A DNA stretch of 49,009 nucleotides from DATBIS01 sp036556805 (GCA_036556805.1 DATBIS010000124.1:1-49009), one strand, 5' to 3'. Numbered from the stretch's first letter, positions 25,316-33,569 are shown. A program made the numbers and translations. The notes: generated from the sequence alone by a model not told the origin.

Positions 25316-26133
25316 GCGGGCGGCACCTCGCTCGGAGGCCATCGGACCGGGAGCGGCTTCTCCCGCAGCTCCCGCACGAACTCGACCGACTCCTTCACCG
25401 CGGCCTCGAGCAGCAGGTGCCCTTTCTCCGCGGTGGCTTTGGTCGCGTCGCCGTGGACGCCGGTGTGCGAGATCGCGTTCCACCAGGGCATGTAGTGCAG
25501 TGGACCGTCCGACCAATCCATCCATGCATGCGTTCCCTCGGGAAAAGAGTTCTCGTCGACGGCCTTCGCCATGTCGACGGCGTCGGGATCGATCGCGAGG
25601 TAGATGCTCGTCTCGAGCTCGCACGCGTGGCCCATCCCGCCGACCTCGGATTCGCGGACCTCGGCGATCGTTTGCATCCCTTCGGCACTCGTCAAGTAGA
25701 ACACCCCCGCCGCAAGTACGTCGGGGTGCTCGAGGGCTACGAGCCTCGCGGCCATGTCGACGAGCGGGATGTTCGAGCCGTGGCCGTTGAGATACAGCAT
25801 CCGCTTGAACCCGTGGTGTGCGAGCGAGGTGCCCACGTCCACCGCGTAGTCCACGAAGGTCTTCCACCCGATCGTGATCGGGCCCGGGAAGTCCATGTGG
25901 TGGGGCGTGTAGCCGTGCGTGAGCGGCGGCAGCAACACGACCTCGTCGGGAATCGCCCGGGCGGTGCGCTCGCAGATCTCCGAGGCGATGCGGATGTCGC
26001 AGTCGAGAGGAAGGTGGGGGCCGTGATCCTCGAGCGTTCCGACCGGGATCAGGCAGACCCGGTCCTCGGCGACGGCGCGGCGCACCTCCGGCCACGTGAG
26101 GCGGTCGTAGCGAAGGGGATCCGTCCAGGCCAT
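25312..26133 (-). CDS. Creatininase family amidohydrolase
   Basis: 273 residues. Metal-binding motifs of the family are present: VGTLEDHGPHLPLDCD (Glu35, His37, Asp46), NGHGSN (116-121) and GGMGHACELETS (His169, Glu172). The fold hydrolyses cyclic or linear amides (creatinine; formamide intermediates of riboflavin synthesis; mycofactocin system MftE). Nothing here suggests mycofactocin or riboflavin genes, so a catabolic amidase role tied to the neighbouring importer is the better inference. Coupled by four bases to the S66 gene. Confidence 0.87.
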   Translation of the reverse strand: MAWTDPLRYDRLTWPEVRRAVAEDRVCLIPVGTLEDHGPHLPLDCDIRIASEICERTARAIPDEVVLLPPLTHGYTPHHMDFPGPITIGWKTFVDYAVDVGTSLAHHGFKRMLYLNGHGSNIPLVDMAARLVALEHPDVLAAGVFYLTSAEGMQTIAEVRESEVGGMGHACELETSIYLAIDPDAVDMAKAVDENSFPEGTHAWMDWSDGPLHYMPWWNAISHTGVHGDATKATAEKGHLLLEAAVKESVEFVRELREKPLPVRWPPSEVPPA

Positions 26134-26142
26134 CGTCGCCGC

Positions 26143-27255
26143 CTAGGCCCTCAGGGGCGAGAGGTCGATTTCGTCGTACGAGGACTCGCACGGGTTGCCG
26201 GCGGCGACCCACATCCGGCGTGCCTCGACGTCGCACACGATCGAGAACATCACGGCGGATGCCTCTTCGCCCTCGCTCTCGTCGGGGTGCAGGCAGATCG
26301 ACTGTGGCCGCGACTCGTGGTCGCGCATGATGTCCATGACGACCTCGGGCGATGCCGGCGAGCACTCCTCGAGCAGCTGCGTGAGGCGCGCGTAACGCGC
26401 CTGGCTCCCTTCGGAAGCCTCCGGCGCGAGCGCCGCGAGGTCGGGGTCGAGGTAGTGGTTGGTGTGCGGTCCGTCGCCGTCGATGATGCGGTGTTGTTTC
26501 GCGGTCGTCTCGAGCGCGAACGCGTCGCCGCCCGGGAAGCCGAAGACGTGGCCGTAGCCGCCGGCCCTGGACTCGCCGGCGGCGCGAGCGAGCGCGTCCT
26601 CGCGGTTGCGCGCGGCGAGCGAGCTCCGCGAAACGAGCACGCGCGGCACGCCGACGCCGTCGTCCGAGGCGGTGAGCGAGCCGATGCCCTGGACCCCGCC
26701 GTGTGCGTTCATGCCGACCGCGGGCAGGCAGCACACGATCGTCGGCGAGGCAACCGGGGTCGCCCCGCCGTCGGGGACGTCGATGACGACCGCGATGTTT
26801 CCCAGGTCGCCGGCGAGCCAGTGCTCGTTGTGCGCGAAGACCAGCCCGCCGTCGGCCGTTCGCGTCGTGAGGCTCGAGCAGCGCTCGACGATCGGCGGCT
26901 TCGGCGCGGCGACGTAGCCCTCCTTGCGTTGCAGGAACCGGAGCTCGCCCTCGGGTGACTCGAGGAGCGGCTCCAGCTCCTCGAAGGCGTTGATCGCGAA
27001 CAGCTCGAGCACCGGCACCATCGCGCCCTGCGACATCCCCTTCAGCACGTCCATCTGCTCGGGGTGGCTCGTTTCGGCGGCGACGAGGTAACCGGTGAGG
27101 AGGTCCTGGAGCTTCGTGGAGGAGATTCCGCGGCGCTCGAGGTAGCGATGGTAGAAGTCCATCGAGCTCTGGATCAGGTCGGCGAGCTCCTTGCCGATCC
27201 GCTGGCCGCGCGCGGCAGACGGCCCGGTGGCGTGGACGACCCGTACCTCCGGCAT
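26143..27255 (-). CDS. C45 family autoproteolytic acyltransferase/hydrolase
   Basis: 370 residues of the Ntn-hydrolase family that includes isopenicillin-N N-acyltransferase. Self-cleavage is expected before Cys126 in PIVERCSSLTTRTADGGLVFAHNEHW, leaving the Cys as N-terminal nucleophile. LLTGYLVAAETSHPEQMDVLKGMSQGA, the LELFAINAFEE motif and GVGVPRVLVSRSSLAARNREDALARA follow the family. Members hydrolyse or transfer acyl groups on amides, including penicillins, acyl-peptides and N-acyl amino acids. It is preceded by a good ribosome site (AGGAG) and a possible own promoter. Confidence 0.87.
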   Translation of the reverse strand: MPEVRVVHATGPSAARGQRIGKELADLIQSSMDFYHRYLERRGISSTKLQDLLTGYLVAAETSHPEQMDVLKGMSQGAMVPVLELFAINAFEELEPLLESPEGELRFLQRKEGYVAAPKPPIVERCSSLTTRTADGGLVFAHNEHWLAGDLGNIAVVIDVPDGGATPVASPTIVCCLPAVGMNAHGGVQGIGSLTASDDGVGVPRVLVSRSSLAARNREDALARAAGESRAGGYGHVFGFPGGDAFALETTAKQHRIIDGDGPHTNHYLDPDLAALAPEASEGSQARYARLTQLLEECSPASPEVVMDIMRDHESRPQSICLHPDESEGEEASAVMFSIVCDVEARRMWVAAGNPCESSYDEIDLSPLRA

Positions 27256-27289
27256 CTCGGCGTGACTCCTGGTCGGGCGGGCGGCGAAC

Positions 27290-27320
27290 AGCCTACGCCA
27301 TGGGGTGCGCGATCACGCAA
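27290..27320 (-). promoter_or_regulatory. Possible internal promoter before the C45 gene
   Basis: On the minus strand TTGCGT (27315-27320) and TAGGCT (27290-27295) are separated by 19 bases, longer than ideal. A leader of about 30 bases would then carry AGGAG before the ATG at 27255. If real, it separates the peptide-importer operon from the two amidotransferase genes upstream. Confidence 0.35.
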
Positions 27321-28605
27321 TCGAGGCAAGGGCCCGTTCGACCACGCTGCGGATGAACTCGCCCTTCGCCTCCGTGTAGCCGAAGCGGTCGTTGGGATGT
27401 TCCGCTACCAGTCCGCGCTTGAGGTCGGCGTACGCGTTCGCGTCGTCGGGATGCTCGCGCAGCCAGTCGCGGAACACGAGGTGCTCGCGCTCCCACTCGC
27501 CGCCGGCCTCGCAGATGTGCACGTGGAACTGCCGTCGGCCGTCCACGTCGAGCTTGAAGTACTCCCGCTCCGGGATCGTCAGGTCGATCCCGTGCCAGTA
27601 TCCGAGCGCGACGAGTGGTTCCGCGAACGGCGCGCGAGGCACCAGCGATCCGACCGAGACCTGGATGTCCACGACCGGCTTCGCGGCGAGGCCGGGCACG
27701 CTGGTCGACCCGACGTGCTCGATGCGAAGCGCCACCTCACCGAGCGCTTTCCGGATCCGCGTGGCTTCGGCTTCGAACCTCTTCGGCCATGCGGGGTCGT
27801 AATCGGAGATGCCGTACTCGTCGTATCGACCCGCGTGGCGCCCGGCGATGGCGGCGGAGGCGTGGACCCTCGCGAGGTTCACGAACCCGTCGAACAGGCC
27901 CTGCTGGGCGCGATCGTCGGCCGCCGTGTCCTCCGGGTGCCATTCGACGCCGAGCATCCAGCCGAGCACACTGTCCCGCGGCGGGCGTTCGATCGCCTCG
28001 ACGAGGCCGTCGGGCGAGCGGCCGGAAACGACGAACCCGTCGCCGACGCGATCGACGCCCTGGTGGTGGTGCGACGAGCAGCGAAGCGCCGCCTCGCCGG
28101 TCGCCGCTTGAAGGGCGGTGCCCCGCACGACCTCGACGTCGTGGATCGTCTGCGTGTCCTCGACGGGTACGCCGTGTTCGAGCAGGCCCGGGAGATCGGG
28201 GAGATGCCGGTGGAGTGTGCCTCCGTAGGCCACGTTCAACACCTGCATCCCGCGGCAGATCGCGAGCACCGGGAGACTCACCCGCTCCGCGGCGTGGAGC
28301 AAGGCGATCTCGAGCTCGTCGCGGTCGGGCTCGACGCCGTAGACGTCGGCGCTCCCCGTCCCGCCGTAGCGCGCCGGGTCCACGTCCCCGCCGCCCACGA
28401 GCACGAGGCCGTCGAAGGGCTCCAGGAGCTCGTCGGGCTCGCCCGGCTCGCCCGGCGACACCAGCGCCGTCCGCGCTCCGGCCCGTCGTAGGCATTCGAG
28501 GTACTGCAGTGGCACGCCGTAGCCGCCACGGGGCCAGCGCGACACCCTGGACTCGTCGAGGTGGTACGCGACGACCGCCACGAGCGGCCGAGGTCGGGGA
28601 CTCAA
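27313..28605 (-). CDS. PuuD-like gamma-glutamyl hydrolase fused to a GrpB/UPF0157 domain
   Basis: 430 residues from the TTG at 28605 (overlaps the upstream TGA; a GTG nine codons later is the alternative). Residues 1-250 are a class I glutamine amidotransferase of the C26/PuuD type: GLVLVGGGDVDPARYGG, the AICRGMQVLNVAYGG elbow with Cys117, and a GVEWHPED motif (His223, Glu225). Residues 265-430 are a GrpB domain: DYDPAWPKRFEAEATRIRKALG, RIEHVGSTSVPGLAAKPVVDIQV, HVHICEAGGEWEREHLVFRDWL. PuuD splits gamma-glutamyl-GABA in putrescine catabolism. GrpB domains are nucleotidyltransferase-like with unknown function. The fusion is unusual. Confidence 0.88.
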   Translation of the reverse strand: MSPRPRPLVAVVAYHLDESRVSRWPRGGYGVPLQYLECLRRAGARTALVSPGEPGEPDELLEPFDGLVLVGGGDVDPARYGGTGSADVYGVEPDRDELEIALLHAAERVSLPVLAICRGMQVLNVAYGGTLHRHLPDLPGLLEHGVPVEDTQTIHDVEVVRGTALQAATGEAALRCSSHHHQGVDRVGDGFVVSGRSPDGLVEAIERPPRDSVLGWMLGVEWHPEDTAADDRAQQGLFDGFVNLARVHASAAIAGRHAGRYDEYGISDYDPAWPKRFEAEATRIRKALGEVALRIEHVGSTSVPGLAAKPVVDIQVSVGSLVPRAPFAEPLVALGYWHGIDLTIPEREYFKLDVDGRRQFHVHICEAGGEWEREHLVFRDWLREHPDDANAYADLKRGLVAEHPNDRFGYTEAKGEFIRSVVERALASIA

Positions 28606-29324
28606 CCTCGGCGCTCCCGCACGACGTCCGCGAATCGCCTGAACAGCTCGCGCCCGCGCTCCTCGTGGTCGGCCATGTGGCTCTCGGCTTCCGAGCGGAG
28701 CCGGTCGGGAGACTTCCCCCACTCCGCCGCGAGGTCGGTCTCGGCGCTCGCCAGGTCGACCCAGGCGGAAAACTCCACGGCGTCGACCTCCTGATGAAAC
28801 TGGATGCCCCACGCGGACTCGCCGACGCGATAGGCCTGCATCGGGACGACGTCGCCGGTGGCGAGCAGGACGGCGCCGGGAGGCAGCTCGTGCGTGTCCT
28901 CGTGCCACTGCACGACCAGATCGCCGTCGGTGTAGTGAGAGACGAGGCGATCCTCCTTGCCCTCGGCGGTGGGTCGGATCGGCTCGAAGCCGCACTCGCG
29001 AACCGGCGACCGATACACCTGCTCGCCCAGGGCTCGGGCGAGGAGCTGGGAGCCGAGGCAGATCCCCAGATAGGGGACCTCGGCGTCCACCGCGGCGGCC
29101 GTGAAGTCGCGCACCTCGGCGAGGAACGGCCGGGTCGAGTCGTCCACGTTCGTCGTTCCGCCGAACGTGACGATGCCGGAGACCTCTTCGAGGTCGGGGA
29201 GGCGGGCTCCCGCCGTCACGTCGACGGTGACGAGGTCGGCGCGCTCCCACGCGAGGGTCGGGGCCGCCACGCCGAACGACTCGTAGCGATCGTTGCGGAT
29301 CAAGAGGATCGGCCTGCGTCGCAT
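28602..29324 (-). CDS. Class I glutamine amidotransferase domain protein
   Basis: 240 residues, single GATase1 domain. Nucleophile elbow PYLGICLGSQLLARALG (Cys89), and the His/Glu of the triad in WGIQFHQEV (His177, Glu179). The GVAAPTLAWERADLVTVDV and GIVTFGGTTNV segments match the GuaA-like stand-alone amidotransferases. No synthetase partner is adjacent, so it may act as a gamma-glutamyl hydrolase on free substrates like its neighbour. The ATG at 29324 lies nine bases after a -10 box, and it begins the long minus-strand run. Confidence 0.85.
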   Translation of the reverse strand: MRRRPILLIRNDRYESFGVAAPTLAWERADLVTVDVTAGARLPDLEEVSGIVTFGGTTNVDDSTRPFLAEVRDFTAAAVDAEVPYLGICLGSQLLARALGEQVYRSPVRECGFEPIRPTAEGKEDRLVSHYTDGDLVVQWHEDTHELPPGAVLLATGDVVPMQAYRVGESAWGIQFHQEVDAVEFSAWVDLASAETDLAAEWGKSPDRLRSEAESHMADHEERGRELFRRFADVVRERRG

Positions 29325-29339
29325 TGCACACGGAGTCTA
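29325..29339 (-). promoter_or_regulatory. Promoter -10 (TAGACT) for the amidotransferase gene
   Basis: Minus-strand TAGACT (29334-29339) lies nine bases before the ATG at 29324, predicting an mRNA leader of only a few bases. It lies 38 bases from the GntR operator on the other side of the intergenic region, so shared control is possible but not shown. Confidence 0.45.
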
Positions 29340-29367
29340 CGATCGCGCCCGGCGTGGCCCGCGCCGC

Positions 29368-29402
29368 TTGACGCACTTTGTCAGACAAAATAGTCTCTCT
29401 CG
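29368..29402 (+). promoter_or_regulatory. Strong leaderless promoter of the GntR regulator
   Basis: TTGACG (29368-29373) and TAGTCT (29391-29396) form a near-consensus sigma-A promoter with a spacer of exactly 17 bases. The -10 ends six bases before the ATG at 29403, so the mRNA is predicted to be leaderless. The spacer contains a perfect palindrome. Confidence 0.72.
29377..29389. promoter_or_regulatory. GntR-type operator palindrome TTTGTCAGACAAA
   Basis: A perfect inverted repeat TTTGTC-A-GACAAA lies wholly in the -35/-10 spacer of the GntR promoter. AT-rich palindromes of this form are the usual GntR/HutC operators. In this position bound repressor would block RNA polymerase, implying that the regulator controls its own operon. 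It is the most AT-rich stretch in the neighbourhood. Confidence 0.7.
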
Positions 29403-30167
29403 ATGGCAACGGGTGACCGGAAGCGCGGGGGCGGGAAGCTCGCGTCGTCCGTCTCCGAGGAGCTGACGCGCCGGATCGCCGGGGGCTCGCTGTCCCCCGG
29501 GGCGCAGCTCCCGCCCGAGCCCGCGCTCGCCGCCGAGCTCGGCGTGTCGCGCCCGACCCTCCGCGAAGCGCTGCGCGCGCTGCAGGAGCAAGGCCTCCTC
29601 ACGCGCACGCCCGGTGCCGGCACGTTCGTCACGCACCGAGCGCGGCTGCGGAACAACCTCGACGTGAACTTCGGTGTCACCGACGCGATCCGGGCGGCCG
29701 GGATGGAGCCCGCGTCGCGCGACGTCCGCGTCGAGCGCGTGTCGTCGACCGCCGACGAGGCCTCGCAGCTCGCGCTGCAGGAGGGGGATCCCCTCGTCGC
29801 GGTCGACCGCGTGCGCACCGCCGACGGCCGCGCCGTCGTGTACTCGCGCGACCTGTTCGCCGCGTCGCTCGCGGACACCGCTCGGGTGCGGTTCTCCGCC
29901 AGGGACTGGGCCGGTTCGATCTACGACCTCTTCCAGCGGAAGCTCGGGATCGCGATCCACCTCGGCGTCGCGACGTTCCTGCCGCTCGCCGCCCCGAAGG
30001 CGGTCGCGGCCCGGCTGGGCGTCGCGCGCGGGGCCCTGCTGCTGTACCTGCGACAAGTGGACTATGCGGAGGACGGCCGACCCGTCCTCTACTCCCACGA
30101 GTACCACCTGGCCGATGCGTTCGAGTTCACCCTGGTGCGCCGGGGTCCGGGAAGGAGAGCTGGATGA
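29403..30167 (+). CDS. GntR/HutC family transcriptional regulator with UTRA domain
   Basis: 254 residues. The N-terminal winged helix (about 12-80) contains SVSEELTRRIAGGSLSPGAQLPPEPALAAELGVSRPTLREALRALQEQGLLTRTPGAGTFV in pieces typical of GntR. The rest (about 95-245) is a UTRA effector domain with DPLVAVDRVRTADGRAVVYSRDLF and DYAEDGRPVLYSHEYHLADAFEFTLVRR. It very probably senses an intermediate, often a phosphorylated sugar or related molecule, and represses the aldolase-dehydrogenase-kinase genes that follow by ATGA overlap. The promoter carries a matching palindrome. Confidence 0.92.
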   Translation: MATGDRKRGGGKLASSVSEELTRRIAGGSLSPGAQLPPEPALAAELGVSRPTLREALRALQEQGLLTRTPGAGTFVTHRARLRNNLDVNFGVTDAIRAAGMEPASRDVRVERVSSTADEASQLALQEGDPLVAVDRVRTADGRAVVYSRDLFAASLADTARVRFSARDWAGSIYDLFQRKLGIAIHLGVATFLPLAAPKAVAARLGVARGALLLYLRQVDYAEDGRPVLYSHEYHLADAFEFTLVRRGPGRRAG

Positions 30168-31000
30168 CTGCAGAGGTTGGCAAGGCGATGCGGATGAAGC
30201 GCGTCATCGACGGCGCCGGCGTCTCGGTGATCTGCGCGCTCGACCACGGCATGACGTCGCCGACGTTCCTCGAACCGCTCGCGGCGATCGCCGATCGAAC
30301 CCGCGAAGCGGTCGAGGGCGGCGCGAACGTCATCATGATGAGCAAGGGGATGATCCGCACCGCGATGCCGGCGTTCGCCCCGACGACGTCGCTCGCGCTG
30401 CTGCTCTCCGCGTCGGCGTCGCCGGACGAGACCCGACCCCGGATCGTCCAGATCGCGGAGGTCGAGGAGGCGCTTCTCGCCGGCGCGGACGCCGTGGTGC
30501 TGTTCACCGCGCTCGGCGGCGACACCGAGCCCTCGATGATCGACATCCTCGCGGGGGTCGGGCGCGAGTGCGCCGCGCTCGGCATGCCGTTCATTGCCGA
30601 GGCCGAGTTCCCCACCACGTATGCGACGGTCGAGGCGCTGAAGCAGCAGTACGGGTTCGAGTACCTTCGGCGGAACGTGCGGCTCTGTGCCGAGCTCGGC
30701 GCCGACGTCGTGAAGACGAACTGGCCGGGCGACCAGGACTCGTTCGCGAGGCTCGTGGAGGCGACGTCGGGCGTGCCGGTCGTGCTCGCCGGCGGCTCCC
30801 GGCTCGAGGATCGTGAGCTCCTCATCCGAATGGAGCAGGCGATCGCCGTCGGCGCGATCGGGTGCTCGGTCGGACGCAACATCTTCATGCACCGTTCGCC
30901 GGAGGCGATCACGCGAGCCATCTCCCGTGTGATCCGCGAGCGCTGGAGCGCGGAGAAGGCGCACGACGCGCTCCGCGACGAGCTGGGGGAGGCGTCGTGA
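30164..31000 (+). CDS. DhnA/LsrF-type class I aldolase
   Basis: 278 residues of the DeoC/LacD/FbaB aldolase clan. VICALDHGMTSP (Asp27, His28) and the Schiff-base lysine in GADVVKTNWPGD (Lys184) are present; VVLAGGSRLEDRELLIRMEQAIAVGAIGCSVGRNIF is the phosphate-binding end. The family includes fructose-bisphosphate aldolases, the AI-2 enzyme LsrF and sulfofructose-phosphate aldolase. Context with a kinase and a dehydrogenase suggests cleavage of a ketose phosphate. The exact substrate is unknown. The ATG overlaps the regulator stop. Confidence 0.88.
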   Translation: MTAEVGKAMRMKRVIDGAGVSVICALDHGMTSPTFLEPLAAIADRTREAVEGGANVIMMSKGMIRTAMPAFAPTTSLALLLSASASPDETRPRIVQIAEVEEALLAGADAVVLFTALGGDTEPSMIDILAGVGRECAALGMPFIAEAEFPTTYATVEALKQQYGFEYLRRNVRLCAELGADVVKTNWPGDQDSFARLVEATSGVPVVLAGGSRLEDRELLIRMEQAIAVGAIGCSVGRNIFMHRSPEAITRAISRVIRERWSAEKAHDALRDELGEAS

Positions 31001-32049
31001 GAGCGGCGTTCATGACGGACGTGAACTCGGTCGAGATCCGCGACGCCGAGGAGCCCAAGCTCGATCCCGCGGGAGCGATCCTGCGCGTCGAGGCGTGCGG
31101 GATCTGCGGCACCGACGCCCGGACCTTCTTCAACGGCGATCCGCGCGCGCCCAAGCCCTGGCTGCTCGGGCACGAGCCCGTGGGCGTCCTCGAGGAGGTG
31201 GGGCCGGCCGCCGACCTGCCGCCCGGGGTCGCGAGGGGCGATCGCGTGTTCCTCGGGTCGATCCTCACGTGCGGCGAATGCCGGTGGTGTCTCGAGGGGT
31301 TCCAGAACCTGTGCGAGCACCATCTGCTTTACGGCTACGACCCGTATCCCGGCGCGTACGCCGAGTGGGCAGGCGTGCCGCCGATCGCGATGAAGAACCT
31401 GATCCCGCTGCCGCCGGAGCTTCCGTCCGACCTCGCGACCGTCGCGGACCCGTTCGCGTGCGCCCTCAACGGCGTCGAGCAGCTCGACGTACGGCTCGGC
31501 GATACCGTGGTGATCATCGGCACCGGTCCGATCGGCTGCTGGCAAGCCGTGATGGCGCGCGACCGCGGTGCGAGTCGCATCTGGGTGATCGACGTGAGCG
31601 CGGAGCGGCTCGCGCTCGCGATGGGCGTCGTCGGCCGGTTCGTCGACGACGCGTGGGTCGGCGGCGAGGACAACGGCGTCGCGGAGATCATGGCGCGCAC
31701 GGGCGGGCGGGGTGCCGACCGTGTGAGCGTGGCGGCGCCGTCGAAACAGGCACAGCAGGCGGCGCTCGAGATGGCGGCCAAGCGCGCAAAGGTCGTGTAC
31801 TTCGCCGGCCTGCCGAAGCACGATCCGATCAGCCCGCTCGACGTGAACCAGCTGCACTACAAGGAGCTGGCGATCCTCGGCGCGTACGGGGCCACGCACC
31901 GCCAGTACGTGATCACGATGGGGTACCTCGACCGCCGGCGCGCCGACCTCGAGGGCGTCGTCACCCACCGGTTTTCGCTCGAGGAGATCGGGACCGCGTT
32001 CGAAACGATCCGCTCGGGCACGGGGCTGAAGATGGTGATCCAGCCGTGA
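30997..32049 (+). CDS. Zinc-dependent medium-chain alcohol/polyol dehydrogenase
   Basis: 350 residues from the GTG at 30997 (GTGA overlap). Catalytic zinc ligands are suggested by GICGTDARTF (Cys37) and LLGHEP (His59, Glu60). The structural zinc site is intact: C-x2-C-x2-C-x7-C at Cys92, 95, 98, 106 (TCGECRWCLEGFQNLC). The nucleotide site is VVIIGTGPIGCWQAVMA, with Asp in IWVIDVSAERL favouring NAD. It probably oxidises a polyol or sugar alcohol to the ketose used by the downstream kinase. Confidence 0.9.
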   Translation: MRAAFMTDVNSVEIRDAEEPKLDPAGAILRVEACGICGTDARTFFNGDPRAPKPWLLGHEPVGVLEEVGPAADLPPGVARGDRVFLGSILTCGECRWCLEGFQNLCEHHLLYGYDPYPGAYAEWAGVPPIAMKNLIPLPPELPSDLATVADPFACALNGVEQLDVRLGDTVVIIGTGPIGCWQAVMARDRGASRIWVIDVSAERLALAMGVVGRFVDDAWVGGEDNGVAEIMARTGGRGADRVSVAAPSKQAQQAALEMAAKRAKVVYFAGLPKHDPISPLDVNQLHYKELAILGAYGATHRQYVITMGYLDRRRADLEGVVTHRFSLEEIGTAFETIRSGTGLKMVIQP

Positions 32050-33569
32050 GCGGCCCCTTCGTGATCGGCTGCGACGTCGGCAGCCAGGGGACGAACTGCG
32101 CGCTCTACGCCGCCGACGGGACGCTCGTCTCGTCCTCGTACCAGGCGTACGATCTCTCGTTTCCGTTCCCCGGTGCGGCCGAGCAAGATCCAGATCTCTG
32201 GCCGACGGCGGTCGCGGCGGGTGTTCGCGAGCTCCTCCAGCACGTCCCGGAGGGTCCATCGGCGGTCAAGGGCCTCTCCTTCGGGTCTCAGCTCGACGGC
32301 ATGGTCGTGTGCGGCAAGGACGGGCGCCCGCTGCGTCCAGCGATGATCTGGATGGACCGACGCGCCGAGGCTCAAGCGGCCCGCGTGGCCGAGCGGATGG
32401 CTCCGGAGGAGTTCTATCGCAACGTCGGCGCGAACCTCGACTCCTCGCACGCGGTTTTCAAGGCCCTCTGGGTGCGCGACGAGGAGCCGGAACTCTGGGC
32501 GCAGGCGGCCTTCCTCATGTCGCCCGGCACCTACGTCCTCCGAAACGTCGCCGGCGCCGTCGCCGTGGACTACTCGAACGCCTCGTCGCTCGCGCTGCTC
32601 GATCCCCGGTCGCGGAAGTGGTCAATGGAGGCGCTCGCCGCCGTCGACCTTCCCGAGCACCTGCTTCCCGAGGTGGTCGCGGCGACCGAGCCGATCTCGG
32701 CGATCACGTCGGCGTTCGCAGAATCGACAGGGCTGGATCCGTCGACCGTCGTGGTCGTCGGTTGCGGCGACGAGATGGCCGCAACGCTCGGCGCCGGCGT
32801 GTTCGCGCCGGGCGAGGTCTGCGACGTGGTCGGGACGGCCGAACCGGTTTGCGCCGCGAGCGCCGAGCCCCGCGAGGACCCCACGATGCTCGTCGAGTGC
32901 CATCCCCACGCCGACCCCGACGCCTGGCTCCTCGAGAACCCCGGCTTCGTCTCGGGCGGCAATCTGCGCTGGTGGCGGGACCAGTTCGCCCCTCTCGAGC
33001 GAGCAGCGGAGACCGAGGGCCTCGGCGACGCGTACGACCTGCTTTCGCAAGAGGCGGGGCACGTCCCACCGGGCGCCGAAGGCCTGGTGTTCCTTCCGTG
33101 CATGCAGGGCGCCATGGCGCCCGAGTGGAACGGCGCCGCGCGGGGCGTGTTCTTCGGGATGACGCTCGCCCACGGCCGGGAGCACATGACGAGAGCGATC
33201 CTCGAGGGAAGCGCGTTCGCGCTTCGCGACATCCTCGAGGCGATGCGCGACGCCGGTCTCGACGTTCGGCGCCTCACGATCGTGGGCGGCGGCGCGAAGG
33301 GTCCCGTGTGGCGCCAGATCAAGGCCGACGTGACGCGGCTGCCCGTGCGCGTCCCGACGAGTGTGGAGACGACCGCGACCGGCGCCGCAATCCTCGCGGC
33401 CGTCGGCTCGGGCGTGCACGCGTCCGTCGGGGACGCCGTGGCGGCGTTCGTCGCGTACGAGCCGGACGAGCACGAGCCGGATCCCGAGCGCGCGGAGGCC
33501 TACGACGAGGCGTACGCGCGCTACCGCGAGGTGTACTTCGCGCTCAAGCCGGTCTTCGAGCGAGGCTGA
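32046..33569 (+). CDS. FGGY-family carbohydrate kinase
   Basis: 507 residues from the GTG at 32046 (GTGA overlap). The N-terminal phosphate motif is VIGCDVGSQGTNCALY, with FGSQLDGMVV and AMIWMDRRAEAQAARVAE next; the C-terminal part has VVVVGCGDEMAATLGAGV, EGSAFALRDILEAM and LTIVGGGAKGPVWRQIKADV. Closest in style to xylulokinases, but the family also phosphorylates erythrulose, ribulose, glycerol and AI-2, so the sugar is left open. Its last four residues (FERG) and stop form one arm of a perfect inverted repeat shared with the convergent gene. Confidence 0.9.
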   Translation: MSGPFVIGCDVGSQGTNCALYAADGTLVSSSYQAYDLSFPFPGAAEQDPDLWPTAVAAGVRELLQHVPEGPSAVKGLSFGSQLDGMVVCGKDGRPLRPAMIWMDRRAEAQAARVAERMAPEEFYRNVGANLDSSHAVFKALWVRDEEPELWAQAAFLMSPGTYVLRNVAGAVAVDYSNASSLALLDPRSRKWSMEALAAVDLPEHLLPEVVAATEPISAITSAFAESTGLDPSTVVVVGCGDEMAATLGAGVFAPGEVCDVVGTAEPVCAASAEPREDPTMLVECHPHADPDAWLLENPGFVSGGNLRWWRDQFAPLERAAETEGLGDAYDLLSQEAGHVPPGAEGLVFLPCMQGAMAPEWNGAARGVFFGMTLAHGREHMTRAILEGSAFALRDILEAMRDAGLDVRRLTIVGGGAKGPVWRQIKADVTRLPVRVPTSVETTATGAAILAAVGSGVHASVGDAVAAFVAYEPDEHEPDPERAEAYDEAYARYREVYFALKPVFERG

